Assembly (NCBI GenBank): GCA_965199095.1
Contig: CBDAQM010000007.1
Location: 806,001 to 870,000 of the forward strand
Origin: LMUY01 sp965199095
Lineage (GTDB): Bacteria > Pseudomonadota > Alphaproteobacteria > Acetobacterales > Acetobacteraceae
Length of the DNA: 64,000 nt
Direction: 5' to 3'
Position numbers and translations under genes: made by a program. Under the pieces are notes generated by a model that saw only the letters and a program-made list of their open reading frames with translations, was not told the origin of the DNA and did not search any database. Each line of letters opens with the position of its first letter. Position 1 is the stretch's first letter. This document shows, piece by piece, positions 1 through 8,790 of this stretch.

Positions 1-768
1 CCCGCCCGTCGTCGACATCAGCAACACCGCCGATGGCGCGGCGGGGAACATTCCATACCACACGCCGCCCAACCAGCCGCCGAGCGGGAAGGAGGCCACC
101 GCCGTCTGCTGCGCCATCACGGCGGCCAGCGACGGCCCCAGCGAGGCCGCGCCTGGCGTGACCTTGTTCAATGCCAAGGCCCCGGCACTGAGCGACAGCA
201 ACCCCGTGGTGATCTCGGCCGCCGCCGTCCGGCTGGTGCCGTACTGCGTCATGGCGTCGTGCAGCCGCCTGCGGAACGCCGGGTCGTCGCCATGCTGCCC
301 AATCTGGCCCAGTGCGGAGCGAATTGCCGCTTCAAGCCCGGGATCGGCGAGGATGGTTTCAGCCAGCGCGTCCCGGTTGCTCTCGCGGCCGCGCTGCCGC
401 AGCGGCAGGCCGAGCAACTCGGTATGCACCAGCCACTCGATCTCCCGCTCGACATCCGTCTTCAGCATGATCGATCGCCCGAGCGCACCCGCGGCCCGGC
501 TCGCCCCGGCCGCTCTTGCCGCCCGGGCGCCCAACTGCAGCAGGATTTGTGGTGCGGCGAGGCTGAGGTTCAGGGGTGCGCGGGCAAAATCCCAGCCCAG
601 CGCCGCCCGGTGCAGCGACAGCGTCCCGCGGAAGGAGAAATGCGCGTCGATGAAAGGCCGCACCAGCGCCCGGCGATCGGCGAAATACCGTCGCGTCCCC
701 GCCTCCACCGCCGCCAGGGCAAGGTCGCGTCCCAGCACCGGCTCGTCGGAGACTGCTTCGGCTGCCAT
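1..768 (-). CDS. DUF6635 family protein (3' end outside window)
   Basis: An open frame of 256 codons runs from an ATG at 768 to the window edge without a stop, so the C-terminus is missing. The N-terminal half carries the family pattern: YFADRRALVRPFID, then the HFSFRGTLSLHRAALGWD block and ARAPLN, followed by an Ala/Leu-rich stretch. Towards the edge the protein becomes hydrophobic (AGALALNKVTPGAASLGPSL, FPLGGWLGGVWYGMFP), suggesting a membrane-associated C-terminal part. The domain is common in Acetobacteraceae and Rhodospirillales and has no known function. No good Shine-Dalgarno precedes the ATG, so the start is provisional. It diverges from mlaA across about 200 bp. Confidence 0.8.
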   Translation of the reverse strand, partial: MAAEAVSDEPVLGRDLALAAVEAGTRRYFADRRALVRPFIDAHFSFRGTLSLHRAALGWDFARAPLNLSLAAPQILLQLGARAARAAGASRAAGALGRSIMLKTDVEREIEWLVHTELLGLPLRQRGRESNRDALAETILADPGLEAAIRSALGQIGQHGDDPAFRRRLHDAMTQYGTSRTAAAEITTGLLSLSAGALALNKVTPGAASLGPSLAAVMAQQTAVASFPLGGWLGGVWYGMFPAAPSAVLLMSTTGG

Positions 769-965
769 GATGACAGTCCAAACCGGTCGAGCGCATCCTG
801 GTTCCGTCGCGGCGGACGACGGGCAAGTGGCCTGCGTGGCGATGATCGAAGACTCGGCCGCGTTGGAGGGATCCTGCCGCTGCGACCAGCGTCACATTGC
901 CTAGAAGCCATCGGGCAGAGTAGATCAAGATCTGCCATCGACCTCGGTTCCCCAAGAAGGACGTC

Positions 966-1817
966 ATGCGCGACATTGCTCTTGTTTGGCCGATGCTGGG
1001 TCTGGCTGCTGTCTTGGCGTCCGGCTGCGCCACAAGGCCGCCGGCCAGCGACCAGGAGGCCGTGGCCGAGTTCAAGGAACGCAACGACCCCTACGAACCC
1101 GCGAACCGCAAATTCTACGCGTTGAACGAGGTGATCGACCGCAACGCCCTCCGGCCGGTCGCGGCGGGCTACCGCGACACCGTGCCGGGCGCGGTTCGCA
1201 CCCATGTCCACAACGTGCTGGCCAACCTCGGCAACCCGGCGCAACTGACCAACGACGTTCTGCAAGGCAAGCCGCGCAAGGCGGGCAACACCTTCATGCG
1301 CATCCTGATCAACACCACGGCCGGCGTGGGCGGCGTCTTCGATGTCGCGACCGGCCTGGGCTTTCCGGATCATGACACGGATTTCGGCCTAACCCTGGCC
1401 TTGTGGGGTGTTCCCAGCGGGCCGTTCCTGTTCTTGCCGGTGCTCGGCCCCAACGACCCGCGCGACGCCGCGGGCTTTGGCGTCAACATCACGCTCGACC
1501 CGCTGACGTGGCTCAGCTTCGGCGGCAGCAACGCGCTGGGCACGACGCGCTTCCTCGTCAGCGCGGTGGACGCCCGGGCGCGGGTGCTGTCGGATACCGA
1601 TGCGATCGACAAGACGGCGCTGGACACCTACGCGACCTATCGCAGCCTGTATCAGCAACACCGGGAAAGCGCCGTGGAGGATGCCCATGCCGACCTCCCG
1701 GCGACGGTGCCGAACTGGTACGCCAAACCGGTTGCCGATGTGCAACCCGCCCCGCCCGACGCGGTGCCGCCGTTGGTCAGCCCCCAATTCGCCCCGCCGC
1801 CATCGACGGCGCCGTAG
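966..1817 (+). CDS. mlaA: MlaA/VacJ family lipoprotein
   Basis: This is a 283-residue outer-membrane lipoprotein of the MlaA (VacJ) family, which helps remove misplaced phospholipids from the outer leaflet of the outer membrane. The signal peptide ends in a lipobox LASGC with the lipidated Cys at residue 21. The MlaA core follows: NDPYEPANRKFYALNE, then a long helical region, NTTAGVGGVFDVATGLG, the DFGLTLALWGVPSGPF segment and DPLTWL. The C-terminal 45 residues are Pro-rich and probably disordered. An AAGGA Shine-Dalgarno lies five bases before the ATG. The other mla genes are not in the window. The gene converges directly on the SnoaL-like gene, with stop codons abutting at 1817/1818. Confidence 0.93.
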   Translation: MRDIALVWPMLGLAAVLASGCATRPPASDQEAVAEFKERNDPYEPANRKFYALNEVIDRNALRPVAAGYRDTVPGAVRTHVHNVLANLGNPAQLTNDVLQGKPRKAGNTFMRILINTTAGVGGVFDVATGLGFPDHDTDFGLTLALWGVPSGPFLFLPVLGPNDPRDAAGFGVNITLDPLTWLSFGGSNALGTTRFLVSAVDARARVLSDTDAIDKTALDTYATYRSLYQQHRESAVEDAHADLPATVPNWYAKPVADVQPAPPDAVPPLVSPQFAPPPSTAP

Positions 1818-2312
1818 TCAGCTTTTCATCTGCGCCAGGGTGCCGGCGATATCTCCCATGCCCCAATGCTCGGCGAGTTTGCCGTCGCGGACAGCGAAGA
1901 TGTCGCAGGAGGTGAAGCGCAGCGCCCTTCCGGTGGGCTGAAAGCCGAGATAAGGACCGCTTTGCGTGCCGGTATAGACGAAGCTCGCCGCGACCTTGTC
2001 GGCGGTTGCGACCACCACCTCGGTTGCGACCTTCAGGTCCGGCATGCCGTGCAAGCGGGCGGTGAAAAACCCGACCGTGGCCTGTTTCGCGCTGAGCCCA
2101 GGCGGCGGGGCTGGGGCGGCGGCGCTGACCTGGTGGTTCTGGTAGTCGTCGGCGAACAGCGCGGCGAACGCCGCCATGTCATGCGCCGTCAGCGTCGCCG
2201 CGAACTGCTCGGCCAGGGCCTGGCTCGCCGCCGCGGTTTGCGCCCGCGCCGGCCGCAGCAACGCACCGCCGGCCGCCACCGCGCCCGCCACCATCATTCC
2301 ACGGCGATCCAT
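1818..2312 (-). CDS. SnoaL-like (NTF2-fold) ester cyclase-type protein, exported
   Basis: This 164-residue protein has a Tat-like or Sec-type leader (MDRRGMMVAGAVAAGGALL, cleavage near ARAQ) and a SnoaL/NTF2-like domain: a helix with LAEQFAATLTAHDMAAFAALFADDYQNH, then GLSAKQATVGFFTARLHGMPDL and a beta sheet ending EHWGMGD. Members range from polyketide cyclases to proteins of unknown function, so no reaction can be assigned. It is the last gene of the pentitol operon, starting nine bases after the kinase stop. Placement suggests a periplasmic accessory role, but this is inference only. Confidence 0.78.
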   Translation of the reverse strand: MDRRGMMVAGAVAAGGALLRPARAQTAAASQALAEQFAATLTAHDMAAFAALFADDYQNHQVSAAAPAPPPGLSAKQATVGFFTARLHGMPDLKVATEVVVATADKVAASFVYTGTQSGPYLGFQPTGRALRFTSCDIFAVRDGKLAEHWGMGDIAGTLAQMKS

Positions 2313-2321
2313 CGTTCGACC

Positions 2322-3848
2322 TCATTCCGCGCCAGGGTTACGGAGCGCTGCCAGAGCATACATGCTGTCCTTGAGCGCCGGATAGAGCGCGATGTAGACG
2401 GCGAACAGCGCGTCGTAGCGGGCCTTGCGCGGGCCGACCGGCCGCGTGCGTTCGACAAGGGTGATCCAGTCGGACGTTCCGGTCCCCAGCCCCACGCCCA
2501 GCGCGGCGAGCCGGGCGGCGCCGAGTGCGGCCTCGACCTCCTCCTGGATGGTCCACACCGGGTAGCCGGTCGCGTCGGCGATGATCTGCATCCAGAGGTC
2601 GGACCGCGCGGCGCCGCCGACCACGACCAGCCGTGGCTCCAGCGATGCCGCGGCCCGCGCCCCTGCCTCCATGTTATGGCGCAACGCCAGCGTCACGCCT
2701 TCCAGGACGGCGCGGTATAGATGGGCGCGGCTGTGGAACAGGTTCAGGCCGACGAACGCCCCCGACGCCCTTGCGTCCCACACCGGCGAGCGTTCGCCCA
2801 TCAGGTATGGCAGGAAGACCAGCCCTTCGCAGCCCGGCGCCACCGTGGCGGCCTTTTCCTCCAGCAGCGCGTGCGGGTCGCGGCCGGTGGCGTGACCCTC
2901 CGCCGCCTCCGCCTGGCAGAACTGCTCGATGAACCAGCTCACGGACGCGCCGGCCGTGGCGGCGCCGCCGAACACGTAGAGGTCGCGGCCCACGACGTAG
3001 GGCATGGAGACCAGCCCATGCGCCGCGTCGGTCGTCGGTGCGATGAAGCCCCAGCACATGCTGGTCCCCAGCATCGCGACGTGGTGGCCCGGTGACGTCA
3101 CGCCGGCCGCGAAGGTCGCCATCGCCGCGTCCACGCCGCCGGCAATGACCGGTGTTCCCGTCGGCAGGCCGAGCCGGGCCGCGACGTCCGGCAGCAGCCC
3201 GCCCACCACCTCCGCCGGGTCGACCAGCCGCTCCGGCATGGTGTGGGCGGGGATGCCCAGCACCGCCATCATCTCGTGCGACCAGGTGCGCGCGCCAACG
3301 TCGTAGACGCCGCCGATATTGCCGGCGGAGGAGTGATCCACGGCCACCACGCCGGTCAGGCGATGGATAACGAAGGCGTTGGGCGGCAGGAACAGCGCCG
3401 TCTTGTCCCACACCTCCGGCCGCTCGTCGCGCAGCCACATGATCTTGGTGAAGCCGTAATAGCTGTCGACGCCGTTGCCGGTGACGGCGCCCAGACGCTG
3501 CAGGTCGACATTCGCCTTCACCCAGGCGGATTGCGCCTCCGCCCGGCGGTCCATCCAAATCAGGCACGGATGCAGCGGCTGCATCGCCGCGTCCACCGGG
3601 ATGCCGGAGCCGCCGTAGAGGCTGGAGACGCAAATCGCCCGCACCGTCACGTCCGGGGTCTTGGCCACGGCGGCGAGGCAGCGCTCCACGGCGCGCAGCC
3701 AGACGTCCGGCCATTGTTCCGCCCAGTTGGGGCGCGGCGTGTCGGGGGCGTAGCTGTCCGACGCCTGCGCCAGGATCGCACCGTCGGGGCCGGCCAGCAC
3801 CGCCTTCGTGCTCTGCGTCCCGATATCGATGCCGATGACGGCGTCCAT
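2322..3848 (-). CDS. FGGY-family carbohydrate kinase (pentulose kinase)
   Basis: A 508-residue cytoplasmic sugar kinase of the FGGY family, the usual length for xylulokinase and ribulokinase. The N-terminal domain starts with the phosphate-binding motif GIDIGTQSTKAVL; the WAEQ motif and the catalytic Asp in a GGVDAAMA context are visible, as is the C-terminal ATP-site signature VVVGGAARSDLWMQI. The start was set at the ATG at 3848, because the longer open frame upstream overlaps the dehydrogenase and has no family residues. Next to a ribitol-dehydrogenase-like SDR, the likely substrate is D-ribulose, but D-xylulose or another ketopentose cannot be excluded. It starts eight bases after the SDR stop, within the pentitol operon. 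Confidence 0.88.
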   Translation of the reverse strand: MDAVIGIDIGTQSTKAVLAGPDGAILAQASDSYAPDTPRPNWAEQWPDVWLRAVERCLAAVAKTPDVTVRAICVSSLYGGSGIPVDAAMQPLHPCLIWMDRRAEAQSAWVKANVDLQRLGAVTGNGVDSYYGFTKIMWLRDERPEVWDKTALFLPPNAFVIHRLTGVVAVDHSSAGNIGGVYDVGARTWSHEMMAVLGIPAHTMPERLVDPAEVVGGLLPDVAARLGLPTGTPVIAGGVDAAMATFAAGVTSPGHHVAMLGTSMCWGFIAPTTDAAHGLVSMPYVVGRDLYVFGGAATAGASVSWFIEQFCQAEAAEGHATGRDPHALLEEKAATVAPGCEGLVFLPYLMGERSPVWDARASGAFVGLNLFHSRAHLYRAVLEGVTLALRHNMEAGARAAASLEPRLVVVGGAARSDLWMQIIADATGYPVWTIQEEVEAALGAARLAALGVGLGTGTSDWITLVERTRPVGPRKARYDALFAVYIALYPALKDSMYALAALRNPGAE

Positions 3849-3856
3849 GGCGGGCG

Positions 3857-4585
3857 CTACAGGTCCAGGCTTTGCGGCAGGATCACCAGGTCGCGGATGG
3901 TCACCGTGGGCGGCCGGGTCAGCATGAACATTACGGCCTCCGCCACTTCCTCCGGCGGCATCAGGCTGCCGCGGGCGAGCGCGTCCTCCATCTTCTCGCG
4001 CGGCCAATCGTCCAGCAGCGCGGTCACCACCGGGCCGGGCAGCACGGCGCCCACGCGGATGCCGTGCTGCATGACCTGGCGGCGCAGCGTGTGGACGAAG
4101 GCCTGCACCGCGTGCTTGGAGGCGGTGTAGACCGGCTCCACCACCACGGGAATGATTCCGGCGACCGAGCTGGTCACGATGATGTCGCCGCTGCCGCGCT
4201 CCACCATGTGGGGCAGCACGGCGTGGATGGTGCGGAACGTCGCGTTGACGTTGAGGTTGAGCATGCGGTCCCACGCATCCGGATCGCCGCCATGGACGTT
4301 GCCGCCGACATAGGACCCGGCATTGGCGTGGAAGATGTCGAGCCGGCCGGCCTTCTCCAGGATGGCGGGCACCATGCCCGCGACGCTGCCGGGGTCGAGC
4401 AAGTCCACGACCAGCGGCGCCGCGCCCGCCCCGATGTCCGCGCAGGCCGCCTGCAGCTTCGGCTCGTCACGGTCCACCAGCACGACCCGTATTCCGGCCG
4501 CCGCCATGGCGCGTGCGCTGGCCAGGCCGATGCCGGACGCGGCGCCGGTGACGGCCGCGACTTTGCCTGACAGGTCCTGACTCAT
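3857..4585 (-). CDS. rbtD: SDR oxidoreductase, ribitol 2-dehydrogenase-like
   Basis: This 242-residue short-chain dehydrogenase carries the NAD-binding TGAASGIG motif near the N-terminus, a typical NAG motif (FHANAGSY), and the catalytic Ser/Tyr/Lys set (TSSVAG, then VYTASKHAVQAFVHT). From memory, long stretches resemble Klebsiella ribitol 2-dehydrogenase, especially GRLDIFHANAG, RVGAVLPGPVVTALLDDWP, the GSLM segment and the ILP..LDL end. It most likely oxidises ribitol to D-ribulose for the adjacent kinase. The gene lies between the ABC permease and the kinase with short gaps, so co-transcription is expected. Oxidation of another pentitol such as arabitol or xylitol remains possible. Confidence 0.85.
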   Translation of the reverse strand: MSQDLSGKVAAVTGAASGIGLASARAMAAAGIRVVLVDRDEPKLQAACADIGAGAAPLVVDLLDPGSVAGMVPAILEKAGRLDIFHANAGSYVGGNVHGGDPDAWDRMLNLNVNATFRTIHAVLPHMVERGSGDIIVTSSVAGIIPVVVEPVYTASKHAVQAFVHTLRRQVMQHGIRVGAVLPGPVVTALLDDWPREKMEDALARGSLMPPEEVAEAVMFMLTRPPTVTIRDLVILPQSLDL

Positions 4586-4609
4586 GGGGTGGCTCCGAAC
4601 GCGCGCGGC

Positions 4610-5842
4610 TCAGCCGCGGCCATGGGATGCGCGCGAGCGGCGCGCGAGGGAATCGACGATGACAGCCGTCGCCAGCACCCCGCCGGTGATCATGTAACGG
4701 AGCGAGGACGACAGGTCGAGCAGGGTCAGCCCGCTGGCGATCGACTGGATGACGATGATGCCGAGCAGCGCGGAGTAGGCCGACCCGCGGCCGCCGAACA
4801 GCGATGTGCCGCCGATGACCGCCGCGGCGATGGCGTCCAGGTTCACGTCCCCCGTGCCGGCCTGTTGGCTGGCGGAGGCCAGCCGGGCCGCCGACATCAG
4901 GCCCCCGAACGCCGCCAGCGTGGAGCACAGCACGAAGGCGCTGGCGTAGATGAACCGCACGTTGATCCCGGCCCGGCGCGCCGCTTCCCGGTTGCCGCCC
5001 ACCGCAACGATCGACCGGCCCCATTTCGTGCGCCGCAGCGCGTAATCCAGCGCCACCACGAGCACCGCGAACAGGCCGAACATGCAGGGCACGCCGCGAT
5101 CCGTATTGAGGTAGAACGCCACCGCTTCCAGCCCGACCAGCAGCACGCCGGCGCGGGCCAGCAGCCCGGCCGTCGAGCCAGGCGTGAGCCCGGCGTCCCG
5201 CCGGCGCCTCGCAGTGCGCAACCCGGTCACCACCATGGCCAGCGGCCCCAGCACGGCCAAAGCATAGGACATCGCGGCCGGCATGACCAAAGTCTGGCCG
5301 AGGCTGACGATCGGAGAACCGTAGGGCAGGTTGATCGACCCGGTCGAGCCGAGGAGGTAGAGCTGCAGCCCCAACACGGCCAACAACCCGGCGAGCGTCG
5401 AGACGAAGGACGGCATGCCCAGCCGGTTGAACAGCACCGCATAGACCGCGCCGATCACCGCCCCGGCCACCAGCGCGACCAATACCGCCACCGCGACCGG
5501 CCAATCCGCATTCACCCAGATCACGCCCAGCAGCGCGGAGGAGAACCCGCTCACGGAGCCGACAGACAGGTCGATCTCGCCCACCATCAGGATGCAGACG
5601 ATGCCCAGCGCGATGACGCCGGTAGTGGACGAGTCGAACAGCAGGTTGACCAGGTTGTCTGCCGACAGGAACACCGGATTGATGGTCTGGAACACGGTCC
5701 AGATCACCGCCAGCCCGACCACCACGGGAATGGAACCGAGGTCGCCCGAGCGGACCCGGTCCCGCACGCCGCGCAGCCAGCCGCCGAGCCCTTCGTCGTG
5801 GCGCACCCGGACGTCGCTGCGGTCGAGCCGTGCGACGCTCAC
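4610..5842 (-). CDS. Sugar ABC transporter permease (XylH/RbsC type)
   Basis: A 410-residue inner-membrane permease of the BPD_transp_2 family used by sugar ABC importers. About ten hydrophobic helices are visible. Signature segments include ALGIVCILMVGEIDLSVGS, FVSTLAGLLAVLGLQL, WGRSIVAVGGNREAARRAGI and the conserved loop AAVIGGTSLFGGRGS. A hydrophilic, Arg-rich insert (about residues 210-230) interrupts the middle, as in XylH-like longer permeases. It overlaps the ATPase gene by four bases (ATGA), so the two are translationally coupled. It should form the channel of the pentitol importer with the ATPase and XylF-like binding protein. Confidence 0.92.
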   Translation of the reverse strand: MSVARLDRSDVRVRHDEGLGGWLRGVRDRVRSGDLGSIPVVVGLAVIWTVFQTINPVFLSADNLVNLLFDSSTTGVIALGIVCILMVGEIDLSVGSVSGFSSALLGVIWVNADWPVAVAVLVALVAGAVIGAVYAVLFNRLGMPSFVSTLAGLLAVLGLQLYLLGSTGSINLPYGSPIVSLGQTLVMPAAMSYALAVLGPLAMVVTGLRTARRRRDAGLTPGSTAGLLARAGVLLVGLEAVAFYLNTDRGVPCMFGLFAVLVVALDYALRRTKWGRSIVAVGGNREAARRAGINVRFIYASAFVLCSTLAAFGGLMSAARLASASQQAGTGDVNLDAIAAAVIGGTSLFGGRGSAYSALLGIIVIQSIASGLTLLDLSSSLRYMITGGVLATAVIVDSLARRSRASHGRG

Positions 5843-6627
5843 GCCACGGCTCCTGCGTCCTGCCGCCGGCGCGACCGGCGGGACACGGCGTTGTCGGTCG
5901 CCCCGGTGATGGCGCCCACCAGCTCCGCGTTGGTGGCGTCCGGCGTGAACACGCCGTTGTTGCGGCCGAGGCGGAGCACGATGATCCGGTCGGCCACGGC
6001 GCGCACGTCCTCCATGTTGTGGCTGATGACGATGACGCCCAGGCCGCGCGCCCGGACCCGCTCGATCAGATCCAGCACCTCCGCCGTCTGCGCCACGCCG
6101 AGTGCGGCCGTCGGCTCGTCCAGCAAGATCAGCCGCGGCTCCAGCAGCAGGGAGCGGGCAATGGCGACAGTCTGGCGCTGCCCGCCGGAGAGCGACGCCA
6201 CGGGTTCGCGCACGCTGGGGATCCGGGCGGACAATTCGTTCAGCAGGGTCCAGGCGCGGATTTCCATCGCCACCTCATCCAACTGGGCAGGTTTCAGCTC
6301 CCGCCCGAGGAAGATGTTGGCGACGACGTCGAGGTTCTCGCACAGCGCAAGGTCCTGGAACACGGTGGCGATGCCCATGGCCAGCGCGTCGCTCGGGCCG
6401 GCGAAGCTGACCGGCTGGCCGCGGAACGTCATCGTGCCGGCGGTCGGCTGGTGCACGCCGGCCAGCACCTTGACCAGCGTCGACTTGCCGGCGCCGTTGT
6501 CCCCCACCAGCGCCACCACCTCGCCGGCATGCACGTCGAGGTCGATGTCCGTGAGGGCGGACACGGCGCCGAACTGCTTGGAGATGCCGCGCAGGCTGAG
6601 CACCACCTCCCGCGCCGCGTCCGTCAC
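5839..6627 (-). CDS. Sugar ABC transporter ATP-binding protein (single ATPase domain)
   Basis: A 262-residue ABC ATPase with Walker A GDNGAGKST, Q-loop VFQDLAL, signature LSGGQRQ, Walker B LILLDEPTAALG and the switch His in VISHN. It has one nucleotide-binding domain, unlike the duplicated RbsA/XylG type, and so resembles FrcA-type sugar ATPases that work as homodimers. Translation starts at a GTG (6627). It sits between the binding-protein gene and the permease gene, overlapping the latter by four bases. The C-terminus ends in an Arg-rich tail. Confidence 0.92.
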   Translation of the reverse strand: MTDAAREVVLSLRGISKQFGAVSALTDIDLDVHAGEVVALVGDNGAGKSTLVKVLAGVHQPTAGTMTFRGQPVSFAGPSDALAMGIATVFQDLALCENLDVVANIFLGRELKPAQLDEVAMEIRAWTLLNELSARIPSVREPVASLSGGQRQTVAIARSLLLEPRLILLDEPTAALGVAQTAEVLDLIERVRARGLGVIVISHNMEDVRAVADRIIVLRLGRNNGVFTPDATNAELVGAITGATDNAVSRRSRRRQDAGAVA

Positions 6628-6637
6628 GGTCCCGTCC

Positions 6638-7726
6638 TTACTTCGTGATCCCGAGCTTGGCGCAGCCCGCCGCGTAGCGGCCGGTGCACAGGACGGAGGC
6701 CGGCTCGATCGGCTTGCCGTCCACCGTCTTGTCGACGATCTCCGCCTTCAGGTTGCTGGCAGTGACCAAGGCCGGGACGAAGAGCCGGGCCGGGGTGTTG
6801 AACAGGGTCGCATCCGCCTTCGGCGTCTCACCGCTGAGCAGTTGGATCGCCACGTTGGCCGCGGCGGCAGCCACGATCTCGCTGGGCTTGGAGATCGTGT
6901 TGTACTGGTCGCCCGCGATGATGAGCTGCAGCCCGGCGATCGTGGCGTCGTTGCCCGTCACCGGCGGCACCGGATCCACGCCGGCCGCCTTGAACGCGGC
7001 GATGGCGCCCCCCGCAGTGCCGTCATTGGCGGCGACCACGCCCACGATCTTCTTGTTGAAGCGGGAGATTTGGCCGCTGGCCCATTGCTGCGCCTTGGCG
7101 GGCGCCCATTCCGGCGTGTCGTATTCGGACAACACCTTGTAGCCGCCGGTCTCCAGCCCCTCGTGGATGCCCTTCTTGATCAGTCCGGCGGCGGCATCCG
7201 TGGGCGAGCCGTTGATCTCCAACAGCCCGTTCTCGTCGCCGGTGGGGACGTTGGCGGCTTTCAGGTGCTCGACCAGCGACTGCGCGATCGCCTTGCCCAG
7301 CGCTTCGTTGTCGAAGGACACGTAATAGTCCGCCGGGGTGGACGGCACCGGCCGGTCATAGGCGATGACCTTGATGCCGCGGCCCTGGGCCTGCTTGACC
7401 AGCGACGCGGCGGCGGCTGAGTCCACCGGATCGAGCACGATCGCCTTGGCGCCCTGCGACACGACCGAGTTGAATTGCTGCTGCTGGCGCGCGGCGTCGC
7501 CGTCCGCGTTCTGGTACAGCACCTTGCAGGTCGGGCACAGCTTCTTCATCTCCGCCACGAAGCCCGGATGGTCGTGCTCCTCATACCGGGTGGAGCTTTG
7601 GTCCGGCATCAGGAAGGCGACGGTCGCGTTGGCCACGGTCGCGGCCCGGGCGTTGGGCAGTGCCAGGGCAGTTCCGGCGAGCAATCCGAAGGCGGCGGTG
7701 GCGAGGAGTGCGGTCGGGCGGGTCAT
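6638..7726 (-). CDS. Periplasmic sugar-binding protein, XylF-like
   Basis: This 362-residue solute-binding protein has a Sec signal peptide (hydrophobic stretch AAFGLLAGTALALP, cleavage after ARA). The type I periplasmic-binding fold shows motifs shared with E. coli XylF: MPDQSSTRYEEHDHPGFVAE, FNSVVSQGAKAIVLDPVD, QGRGIKVIAYDRPV, YYVSFDNEALGKAIAQSLV, and later VVAANDGTAGGAIAAFKAAG and PVTGNDATIAGLQLI. It delivers a pentose or pentitol to the permease encoded downstream. It is the first transport gene after the AraC regulator (27-base gap). The neighbouring SDR suggests ribitol or a related polyol as ligand. Confidence 0.92.
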   Translation of the reverse strand: MTRPTALLATAAFGLLAGTALALPNARAATVANATVAFLMPDQSSTRYEEHDHPGFVAEMKKLCPTCKVLYQNADGDAARQQQQFNSVVSQGAKAIVLDPVDSAAAASLVKQAQGRGIKVIAYDRPVPSTPADYYVSFDNEALGKAIAQSLVEHLKAANVPTGDENGLLEINGSPTDAAAGLIKKGIHEGLETGGYKVLSEYDTPEWAPAKAQQWASGQISRFNKKIVGVVAANDGTAGGAIAAFKAAGVDPVPPVTGNDATIAGLQLIIAGDQYNTISKPSEIVAAAAANVAIQLLSGETPKADATLFNTPARLFVPALVTASNLKAEIVDKTVDGKPIEPASVLCTGRYAAGCAKLGITK

Positions 7727-7753
7727 GGGCGTTCCTTCTTGTTTCGTTGGACG

Positions 7754-8644
7754 TCAGGCGGCAATCGCGGCGAATGTCGCCCCGCTGCGATGCAGGGCAC
7801 GGAAACGCGACGGCGGCATGCCCTTGGCAGCAAGGAACCGCCGGTTGAAATTGGACAGGTTGTTGAAGCCGACAGCGTAGCAGATATCCGTCACCGGCAG
7901 CTCCGCCTGGCACAGATGCTGGCAGGCGAGTTCAATCCGCAGCGAATTGACGTATTGCACGAACACCATCCCGGTGTGCCGGCGGAACGACCGCGAGAAC
8001 GAGCTGACGCTTTGCCGGCTGAGCGCCGCCATGTCGGCCTCGCGCAGGTCGCTGGTGAAGTTGCAGCCGATGTGCTGCAGCACCGCGTTCATGGTCGCCG
8101 ACAGATAGGCGGACGGGTCGGGCTGGAAGCCGATGCTGGCGAGCATGTCGCGGCGGCTTTCATGGCCCAGCAGGTCCATGATCTGCATGAACAGCGCCAG
8201 CCGATGTGCGTGCGTCGTGTCCAGCAGCGCCGTCATCAAAGGGCGCACCTGCTGGGCCAAGGCGACGGGGAAGCGGACGCCGCGATGGGCGTCGGACAAG
8301 AGCGGCTGGAGAAACCGCAACTCGGGAAACAGCGCCAGGCAGGAATCGATAAACCCGGCGGTGAATTGCAGCACGAGGCAACGCTCGGCCACGACTTCGC
8401 CCTGCGCGACCTCGCTGATCCAGTTATGCGGCAGGTTGGGACCGACCAGCACAAAGTCGTGGGCGCCGAACGGCCCGATATAGTCGCCGACATGCATCCG
8501 GCCGGTCGTGGCCGTCACCAGGTGCAACTCGTATTCCGGGTGGAAGTGCCAGCGGACCGTTCGGAACGGGTAGCCGTGCGACCATATCTTGAAGGATTGG
8601 TCGTCGCGTACCTGGACGATCTCGAGATGTGGTGCCGCTGCCAT
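7754..8644 (-). CDS. AraC family transcriptional regulator with cupin sensor domain
   Basis: A 296-residue regulator with an N-terminal cupin-like sugar-binding domain (HFHPEYELHLVTATTGRMHVGDY) and a C-terminal pair of helix-turn-helix motifs (MAALSRQSVSSFSRSFRRHTG and TDICYAVGFNNLSNFNRRFL). The order is typical of activators of sugar and polyol operons. It is the most upstream gene of the minus-strand pentitol operon and probably controls it in response to the imported sugar. The frame is clean and the length normal. About 145 bp of non-coding sequence lies upstream, with room for the operon promoter; no operator palindrome was recognised there. Confidence 0.92.
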   Translation of the reverse strand: MAAAPHLEIVQVRDDQSFKIWSHGYPFRTVRWHFHPEYELHLVTATTGRMHVGDYIGPFGAHDFVLVGPNLPHNWISEVAQGEVVAERCLVLQFTAGFIDSCLALFPELRFLQPLLSDAHRGVRFPVALAQQVRPLMTALLDTTHAHRLALFMQIMDLLGHESRRDMLASIGFQPDPSAYLSATMNAVLQHIGCNFTSDLREADMAALSRQSVSSFSRSFRRHTGMVFVQYVNSLRIELACQHLCQAELPVTDICYAVGFNNLSNFNRRFLAAKGMPPSRFRALHRSGATFAAIAA

Positions 8645-8790
8645 GGTCCTCCCAAACCCCGGCCGGCCGGCATTTTTGCGCGGGCCTCGTTACCGTAGCG
8701 GAAGCCTAGGATGCCCGGCAGCAGGGCGCTACGCAGTTTGCAGCGCAGCAATGATATTTTTTTGTCGGTATGGCGGACGTCGTATGCCGG

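Noticed and set aside
158..1373. Several long open frames opposite or across the DUF6635 and mlaA genes
   Set aside because: They are Arg/Ala-rich translations of high-GC sequence in the wrong frame; family residues are only in the frames chosen.
4589..7420. A 943-codon open frame on the plus strand
   Set aside because: It runs antisense to the ABC transporter genes, with His/Gln/Arg-rich composition typical of a shadow frame.
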